Source of the DNA: Strongylocentrotus droebachiensis
Taxonomy: Eukaryota; Echinodermata; Echinoidea; Camarodonta; Strongylocentrotidae
Length of the DNA: 64,000 nt
Direction of reading: 5' to 3'
Assembly (NCBI GenBank): GCA_035222895.1
Contig: JAVYIG010002224.1
Span: 1-64,000 of the forward strand
The notes under the pieces are model-generated. The model was not told the origin of the DNA. It saw only the letters and a program-made list of their open reading frames with translations, and did not search any database. The position numbers were made by a program, and so were the translations under genes. Below are positions 58,501 to 64,000 of the stretch, piece by piece. Within the stretch, counting starts at the first letter, position 1, and each line of letters starts with the position of its first letter.

Positions 58501-59081
58501 GCCTGAAATGGATCCGACGAAATTGTAAACCAAGTTCTTGAGACTGGCGGACTTAACCTTCGGAGAAATCCAGAACAGAACAGAAGAGACACAGAATTCG
58601 GGTTTCCCCCTACTAATCATTACCGGATACCGATAATTTTCAGGGGATGTCTTTAAGTTGCTCGATGTTTAGGTTTGCTGTGCAGTAGGGTATTTGGAGA
58701 GTTCTATCTTGGTTACACAACAGTCCGACAATCCTTTGCCCAAGTAGACGGATTTTCAAATGAATGAGTTGAATGAATATTTCATGCAAAACTTAAGAAA
58801 GTCAACGCATTGAACATCCAAAATGAACATCACGAAATTGAGCAAAAGACCGTTTGCAATGACTGTTCAACAAACAATTAATATTTGCGTGATATACAAG
58901 TAAAATGACAGGAAATTAAGTTAAATTGTCCGACAAGAAGGAGATAGAGATCAAGTAAGCGTAAAATATGGAAACTGTAAATTAAATGAGAATAATATTC
59001 CTCGCCATGCTTAAACTCACCTAAACATTCTTGGTACAACAACGTCAAAGTTGCTAAGCTTAGTAAAATATATGCATTCAT
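43280..59081 (-). CDS. Secreted GPI-type alpha-carbonic anhydrase with Gly-rich insert
   Basis: Gene span with coding exons (5' to 3') 59,081-59,021, 50,368-50,333, 49,914-49,354, 48,951-48,806, 48,424-48,332, then 47,855-47,789 or 47,711-47,642, then 44,502-44,342 and 43,522-43,280; 455 or 456 residues. The enzyme interconverts CO2 and bicarbonate. Zinc ligands H245, H247 and H270, the E257 gate, the T352 gatekeeper and the H218 proton shuttle are all present, so it should be active. The usual second Thr of the TTPP segment is Val (LTVPK). C45 and C356 sit where extracellular isozymes form a disulfide. A signal peptide and a hydrophobic C-terminal tail indicate a GPI-anchored or secreted enzyme. 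In echinoderms such enzymes serve biomineralisation; that role here is inference. Confidence 0.88.
43630..43805. mobile_element. MITE with poly-C/poly-G ends (CACTCAG/CTGAGTG), right copy only
   Basis: A C-run followed by ACTCAGTG on the left and CCTGAGTGGGGG plus a G-run on the right, about 170 bp. It lies just upstream of carbonic anhydrase exon 8 in its intron and is absent near 15,080 in the left copy. Related to 17,036-17,440. Confidence 0.6.
44342..44502 (-). CDS. Carbonic anhydrase exon 7
   Basis: 161 nt, entered in phase 1 and left in phase 0. Encodes D-T-K-V-E-Y-Y...[26 protein letters not shown]. It carries the gatekeeper Thr (LT), the substrate-pocket region, the disulfide Cys and the conserved VTW. 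The duplicate at 15,755-15,915 encodes the identical peptide. Confidence 0.88.
44690..44755. repeat. Degenerate CCCTAA-like repeats in a carbonic anhydrase intron
   Basis: CTAACCCTAATCCTAAACC and further CCCTAAACCC/CCTAACCC variants, about ten imperfect telomere-like units in 65 bp. Too diverged and short to be a functional telomere seed. Confidence 0.5.
44915..45205 (-). mobile_element. tRNA-derived SINE with (ATT)n tail
   Basis: On the minus strand the head contains an RNA polymerase III A box (TGGCTCAGTCAGTAGAGC, 45,174-45,190) and a B box (GGTTTCGAACCCC, 45,136-45,148) spaced as in a tRNA. A body of about 180 bp follows, and a TTA/ATT-repeat tail ends at about 44,915. The head resembles a tRNA but continues into unrelated sequence, so it is a SINE rather than a tRNA gene. 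It lies in right-copy sequence missing from the left copy. Confidence 0.75.
45206..47641. other. Carbonic anhydrase intron and edge of the duplication
   Basis: Intronic DNA between exons 6b and 7. Similarity to the left copy ends at about 46,305, where ATTGTATAAGCACCGAT matches 16,055. A CAGTGGCGTATCCAAACC motif at 46,975 and a nearby G-run look like a decayed hAT-type end. Short open frames (for example 45,216-45,482 on the plus strand) show no recognisable family. Confidence 0.5.
47642..47711 (-). CDS. Carbonic anhydrase exon 6b (alternative)
   Basis: 70 nt, encodes [20 protein letters not shown] plus KFK and one base. It is homologous to exon 6a (shared N-P-A-[YF]-D-x-[IL]-L-D-x-T-x-x-V pattern), has the same entry phase 0 and exit phase 1, and has good splice sites (ATTACAG and GTGAGT). 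Inclusion after 6a would shift the frame and hit TAG within four codons, so the two should be mutually exclusive. Confidence 0.8.
47789..47855 (-). CDS. Carbonic anhydrase exon 6a (alternative)
   Basis: 67 nt, encodes [20 protein letters not shown] plus RK and one base; acceptor TTATTTAG, donor GTAAGT. It supplies the surface segment after the F-F-I-Q strand of the catalytic core. Only 77 bp separate it from exon 6b, short for an intron, which fits mutually exclusive splicing. Confidence 0.8.
47960..48015. repeat. (CTA/CTG)n trinucleotide tract in intron
   Basis: Imperfect triplets such as CTACTACTACTGCTACTACT over about 55 bp, in the intron between carbonic anhydrase exons 5 and 6a. Confidence 0.7.
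48332..48424 (-). CDS. Carbonic anhydrase exon 5
   Basis: 93 nt, phase 0 both sides. Encodes L-H-L-V-H-Y-N, with the third zinc-ligand His first in that motif (H270), through [10 protein letters not shown], the central strand of the beta-sheet. Confidence 0.9.
48806..48951 (-). CDS. Carbonic anhydrase exon 4 (zinc site)
   Basis: 146 nt. Encodes Q-L-H-F-H-W-G with two zinc-ligand histidines (H245, H247) and G-S-E-H-T-I-D with the second-shell Glu (E257). The donor GTAATG is immediately followed by an ATG/ATC triplet microsatellite (plus strand 48,777-48,805). Confidence 0.92.
49354..49914 (-). CDS. Carbonic anhydrase exon 3 with Gly/Asn-rich insert
   Basis: 561 nt, 186 complete codons. It opens with G-P-E-N-W-P and [11 protein letters not shown] (the N-terminal core) up to FVFEGL. 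It then runs through an insert of about 120-135 residues that ordinary alpha-carbonic anhydrases lack: Gly-rich with GGQGGQGG, a run of about 13 Gly, W/N-rich [14 protein letters not shown], then a Pro/Asn-rich part. It resumes with [10 protein letters not shown], whose His is the proton shuttle. The insert sits where the loop is normally under 20 residues. Mollusc nacreins have a Gly-Asn insert, but at another position in the fold. Confidence 0.88.
50333..50368 (-). CDS. Carbonic anhydrase exon 2 (36-nt microexon)
   Basis: Twelve residues, [12 protein letters not shown] with split Gly codons at both ends. This is the usual W-x-Y start of the catalytic domain. Acceptor TTCGCAG, donor GTAAGT. 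It is flanked by an 8.6-kb intron upstream and a 418-bp intron downstream. Confidence 0.82.
50369..59020. other. First carbonic anhydrase intron (8.65 kb)
   Basis: No coding exon or clear mobile element recognised. A/T-rich with few homopolymer runs (short C-run at 57,363). It is notably poor in the G/C-homopolymer MITEs that fill the rest of the window. The open frames at 51,810-52,200 and 53,641-53,865 have no recognisable features. Confidence 0.6.
59021..59081 (-). CDS. Carbonic anhydrase exon 1 (signal peptide)
   Basis: ATG at 59,081-59,079 in the context CAACATGA (A at -3). It encodes [20 protein letters not shown], a short n-region, hydrophobic core and Cys-containing cleavage region, and leaves in phase 1 at donor GTGAGT. 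Joining to exon 2 restores a Gly codon and runs directly into the catalytic domain. Confidence 0.8.
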
Positions 59082-59440
59082 GTTGATCAGTTGCTTTGGG
59101 GGCGATCCAGCGCTCGACCTTCAGATATATTCTCACAAAATACAAAAGATGAAAATTGAGTAGAAAAATAAGATGAATTCAATCCTTCACGAATGAACCA
59201 GCACTCTGAAGAATGAAAACAAAATGATTTAGCTCATAGAGAGCACAGCAGTAAGCTTTACTGACTCCGTCTCTCTCCTCAAATAATGGAAGTCGCTTCC
59301 ACAAGGACCGTCGACACTCTTCTGAGCGTTAGGGTCCGTCGTATTTCCAATGGGTGGTACCAAGAGGAATACAGGTTTTGGGCCTGAGAGTGAAACGACC
59401 GAGCTAAACAACATAATACAGACGACCCGAAACGCGCGGC

Positions 59441-59512
59441 TTTATATTCTTTCGATCGACCGCCGACACTGCGCCAGGCCGCTGCGCACAAGCTGTGCGG
59501 TGATTGGCTGAA
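59441..59512 (-). promoter_or_regulatory. Carbonic anhydrase core promoter (TATA and CCAAT)
   Basis: On the minus strand, AATATAAAGC lies at about 59,440-59,448 and an inverted-on-plus CCAAT (AGCCAATCACC) at about 59,500-59,510, roughly 60 bp upstream. Transcription would start near 59,410-59,415, giving a leader of about 330 nt. That leader contains an ATG at 59,414 opening a 61-codon upstream frame. Confidence 0.6.
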
Positions 59513-59519
59513 AGCTGTC

Positions 59520-62500
59520 GGCTGGGTGTTTTACTAACGACTCTTTACTCCCCTGTGTGAGTCCCCCTCCATCCAAACCCGTGGCCGTGGCGCGGATATC
59601 GCATGCAGGTCGGCTGTATGACGAACTACCCTTACGCTCATCACAATTTGTTTTTCTTCACCCCTTTCAGAATCAACATGCTCAACCGCGGAACGGAAAA
59701 GAAGATTTCAGAGACTATATTTAGAGACACAGGTCGGGAGAGCTTAATGAGCCAGATCCACACGAAGGCAACTTTGTTTTTCCAAAGAGAGGCAGAAAAG
59801 CCGTCAGATGAATGACAACTCACACGAGACATTTTCAATAAGTTCATTAAAAGGTGAATAATAGGTACATAATGAGGGCAAAATTATTTATTCCATTTCA
59901 ATATTGCCGATAAGGAGGTCATCCCCGTAACAAAGTACAAGCGATATAGATTTATTCAAATTTCGTTTTTAAAGTGTGGAAAATGTATTTTTCTCATAAA
60001 ATTACATTCGCATACACTATAACAATTTCCCTGTTGATTAAAGCTAACCTTGAGCTCTGGTATTGGCATCGTATGTCGAGAGAACATGGCTATAATTCAT
60101 TCTGGATTGTTTATCCTGCAGTTAATTGATTGTTTGAACCAGTGAAATAAAAACAACCTCACAGATACTTGCTGAAAATCATCGTCAATAAAAACCACAA
60201 CTCTCATTTGCACATATAGGCCTGTGTTAAAGCACATTGTGTCGGGTCTATTTTCCTTGATTTCCTAATGGTCTATGCTCATTACTGAGCCCCTATACAT
60301 TTTCTACCATAGTCGTTGAGCACATATCATTTATTTGGAATATTGAACATTCACTGTAAGTTTTGTTCGATTCTGTGAGAATATATTCTCTATCAATTCC
60401 AGAACTCAAGTTTATCTTTAAGAATATTCATTTTTCGAAGTTGATATTATTAAATTCTTCATAAAATGTGTCATCCATCATGCTTTTAATATGTTCTACT
60501 TCAGTTACTAGGCTGAATTCTTCGGTCGTGAAAACAGATCATTGTGGTTTCCATGAATGAGGATGAGACATATAGTAAAAGTTAATCATTTTGACCTTTA
60601 CTATCAGATGATCTTAACCATAGATAGCTGCCATAAATACTCTCCAATAATTAACATCAATTGTGTCTGCGTGATTTTGATATCCTGAAATAAACCAGTG
60701 AGGCAATTCTTTGTGATATGTACTAGAAAATCAAAGACATTCACTTCTTAGAGAGCCGAAATAGGGTTAGTTAGGAATAGGGCTATGTTATCGACGATAT
60801 CGTAATCATTGTCTTTTTTAAAGCTTATAAAGTAAAAAGATTTTAGAAATGGAAGTGCTAAAAAGAGATAAATTAATCTTAGTTAATATTATGATAGTAA
60901 AGGAACATTTTAATCTTTAAATCCCGTGATAGGAGTGCGTACGTTTTAAGTTGTAGGTCCATTGGAAGCAGATTTGCTTGGTTCGAGAATTATATCTGCA
61001 AGTGGTAAAAGATTTTGTTTTTAAATGATAACTACAGTTTTTCCGTTTGCATACACCGCACTCTTTAACCTGCAGATCAGTAGACACTCAAGTTGACTGC
61101 AGGCTCGTGGAACAGAAAGTCCACTTGCCCAAGAATCTTGGTATTGTGATTCTTTGGGCTCATAAACCGTCGTGATTTATTCGATTAGTTGTCATCAGTT
61201 CGATGAGATAAACTCTTTGGGCCGTATTCTACATATTTAATCAAACACGACCCTTAATGCTACGCACGCTTAACAGAAGGAAAAATTAGACCTCAGACTA
61301 AATTTCATTGTGTAACCCGATTTGAAAAAGAAGCCTAAACCCATCGTCGCGTTTTAATTTAGTAGAATACGGGCCTTTAACTTTAATCCTCGTGAATCTT
61401 CGTTAAGAAGGGAAATCCCATCACAAGAATAGGCTGTATTTGAAATCTTCGCTCTTTATATTGTCGGCCTTCCAAGAAGTATGACAAATGAATTTACATT
61501 GAGATGTCAGGAGTTTTGCTAAAAGAGAGACATAGATCCTTGGAGGAGGCCGTTTTTAGGAAAGCGTTCTTCAGGTGAATAACTTGAGATGAGCTACAAT
61601 AGAGGAAAGACAAAAACTCATTCAAATGGCAGGATTTATGAAAATATCCAATTGTTAGCCTATTTTCTTATTACCCAATTTCCAAGGAAAATTTCAGCTA
61701 TTTTCATAGTTATTGTTATTTGTCAAATTGTGGTTGGCTTGACCTAGGAAGACAAGGCTGAAATGCATATATGTCACACCAGTGGCGTACGCAGGATTTT
61801 TTCAAAGGGGGGGGGGGTTTACAATCGGGCCCAAAATTTCGCAACGACTCAGCCAGCCGCTGAATAAGCGGGGGGGGGGGGGGGACACTTTTTTTTTTTT
61901 TTGAAGTCCCAAAAAAATCGCAACGACTCAGCCAGCCACTGAATAAGCGGGGGGGGGGGGGTGGTAAGGTCACCTTTTTTTAGGTCAGCCATTGGTATAA
62001 TTTTTTTTTTTTTTTTTATAAAAAAAAAAAAAAAAATCCACAAGGGGGGGTTTTGTCAAAATACATACGCAAAACATACACATACAAAAAACTCGAGGGG
62101 GGGGTTTCACCCCAAACCCCCCCCCCCCCTGCGTACGCGCCTGTGTCACACTCATTCTGCGTATTGTTGTGACAAATATGATATTTTTCGAAGACGTCAA
62201 GACTATTTAATGAATCTAATAGATTTAAAACTCGTACACAACCTTTCTTAACGTATACCCGTGTAATTTGACATTAATATTTTAAACCAAACAAATGCTA
62301 AGAGCCAGTAAAGCGTTAAGCTCTTAAAAAAAACTCTAAACAAAACGTAAAAGTGCTTCTTAAACTCAAAAGTATTTTTGTTTTGTTGTTTTTGGCTATG
62401 CTATCTTTTACAATGCGTCCAAATTTACTCCGTGTCCATTATCATGCCAATCTCCACCTGAGGCAAGTTGGGAGACTGCATGTCTCTGATTCTTTACAAA

Positions 62501-64000
62501 GTTGGATTTCCAATTTGGTCTTTAGACTACAATTTCTTTTTAAAATTTCATAAGGATTCTCACCAATGAAAGAAAAAGGCAAATAAAATCTATCGATCTG
62601 ATTTGAAGGACAATAGGCTATAATATTATTCAAGGAATGATCACATCGTTTCTAAACAGACTAATACTAAATCCTCGTTGTTCCAGCGTTTTCCCTGTTC
62701 CATACCTCTTTTTGTGTAAAATGTGTACTTCCAGCGAGAATACAAACATGTCCTCGAAACTAAACAATGTGTGTGGCTGCACAATAGAATGACTCAGTCT
62801 GAAATTAATCACGAAATAAGAATTTTTAAAAATGGTAGGTAAAAAAGCTGCTGTGTTTAATATTTGTGATTCCTCAATTAGAGTTTAGACAATCTCTATA
62901 GTATATTCAGAAAACAAAAATATGGATTACTTGTTTTTTACAAACAAATCTTACGCCATCAGAGACGTCTGGGTCAAATAATGCCTTTTGCATACATCAT
63001 TTATTGACGTAGTACTGTGTCAAGGACTGGTGTGGTCTTTACGGCTGACCGGGCTTGTTTCGTCAAGGGTTAGAGCAAGGGTTGCAGCTTGGTTTTAGGT
63101 TAGGTTTAGGAGTACGATTAGGTAAAGTGTCTGGTCTAGGTTTGGGAATTTTGCGGGTAAGTTAAGTTCACCATTAAGATCGCCACGAAGCAAAATTGTA
63201 GCCGGAGCATGTCTCTTAGAAACCCATAGCCCTCATGTACGTCATATCGTACACAAAGTAAATTAAAATAAACAGTGCACTTATTGCTGTGATTACGGAC
63301 AGAATATTATACGCTTATAGCCTTATCTAGCGTTTCTTTTCCAATATTAAAATGTAGCATTTTCAATGAGAAGTTGTGTCAACCAAAGTAGTTATGACAC
63401 TCTTTTTCCTTCTGATTATACATGCTAGAGACATCTTAATTTACACTTTTAACAAAGAGAGACCTTTTATGCTAATTTGCATCCTTATGTTTTATTTAAG
63501 TATGTCATCATCACCGTGACCACGATCCGCAATTGCAATAAACAGGATACCTTGTTAAGTCAATATTATCAAGATTGGGGATGGATTCATTCACAAATGT
63601 TCTTTGATAATTCGAAGTGGTCTTTGCTTCCTGGGTCTGACAGCCAGACATTAAATCTGTTGCGTAACAATCGTGGCTTAAGCCCACCTTTATGACCCAC
63701 CTTAATAACATGTTTGTACAGAAGATTCCGTTGATCTGATCTTTCAATGATCTTAGTGTGAGGCACTAGGAAAAGCATCTGTCGCAGTTGACGCAAATAT
63801 CTCTATGTGCAGAGTGACGTGAGTGCGGTTAGAGTGTCGAAAGTCTTTTTATGCCCGTTGTGTACACGAGGTGTACACGAGATGTCTGAAGCAAGAGTCA
63901 AGACTGCGTCAATGACCGGTGCAATCTTTCATGCGTCATGTGAGAGTGACACAGTAAAAAAGGATTAATGAAAAATATACTTGCAAACATCATTCTGTTC
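59520..64000. other. Intergenic region upstream of the carbonic anhydrase
   Basis: No gene recognised. It contains the hAT-type MITE at 61,780-62,143 and, at about 61,240-61,370, a diverged copy of the dispersed repeat found at 370-500 (shared TTAGACC...CAGACTAA and TAAACCCA.CGTC). TTAGGTTAGGTTTAGG-like text near 63,100 is too short to call. Confidence 0.5.
61780..62143. mobile_element. hAT-type MITE (364 bp) with exact 8-bp target duplication
   Basis: Ends CAGTGGCGTACGCAGG and CCTGCGTACGCGCCTG are inverted. TGTCACAC flanks both sides exactly (61,772-61,779 and 62,144-62,151). The interior holds G- and C-runs and a duplicated internal segment CGCAACGACTCAGCCAGCC at 61,840 and 61,919. All open frames inside are homopolymer translations. 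Confidence 0.85.

Noticed and set aside
59603-59815. 70-codon plus-strand frame upstream of the carbonic anhydrase promoter (possible divergent gene)
   Set aside because: No recognisable domain, splice partner or promoter elements pointing that way.

Overview
The window is eukaryotic genomic DNA: spliced genes with GT/AG introns, a low gene density, and many non-autonomous transposons with long poly-G/poly-C tracts. It most likely comes from a marine invertebrate deuterostome, and I favour an echinoderm such as a sea urchin. That is an inference from the TRIM/beta-propeller gene, the GPI-type secreted carbonic anhydrase and the repeat style; nothing here identifies the species.

Layout. (1) Positions 1 to about 16,055 and about 27,580 to 46,305 are two copies of a tandem segmental duplication, offset by about 28.5-30 kb. 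Each copy carries a plus-strand gene whose exons join in frame into an unusual fusion protein: an acidic N-terminus, an OB-fold like the N-terminal domain of RPA70 (RPA1N), a Ser/Ala/Gly/Pro pentapeptide-repeat linker, then a TRIM module (RING, B-box, coiled coil) with a C-terminal beta-propeller-like region. The right copy is complete (six coding exons, 27,582-37,122, 940 residues predicted). The left copy lacks only its first exon, which lies before base 1. (2) A minus-strand alpha-carbonic anhydrase gene runs from its promoter near 59,450 to its stop at 43,280 (455 or 456 residues). It has a signal peptide, a roughly 120-residue Gly-rich insert inside the catalytic domain, all three zinc histidines and a GPI-type tail. 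It has two homologous exons (47,789-47,855 and 47,642-47,711) that look mutually exclusive. Its last two exons fall inside the duplicated unit, so a second intact set lies at 15,755-15,915 and 14,734-14,976. (3) Between the two copies (16,055-27,580) I see no convincing gene, only nested hAT-like elements, tandem repeats and simple repeats. (4) 59,500-64,000 is intergenic, with one clear hAT-type MITE.

After the duplication each copy gained its own insertions. The left copy has a piggyBac-type MITE, a 97-bp MITE and a 5'-truncated LINE. The right copy has a Helitron-like element carrying AGGTCA-rich tandem repeats, an 812-bp foldback element with a 9-bp target duplication, and others. Where the sister copy preserves the empty site, insertion can be read directly.

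The two gene types share a locus in tail-to-tail orientation, and nothing in the sequence says they work together. The main points are the RPA1N-TRIM fusion, which I do not recognise as a described architecture, and the possible combination of alternative internal and terminal exons in the carbonic anhydrase.
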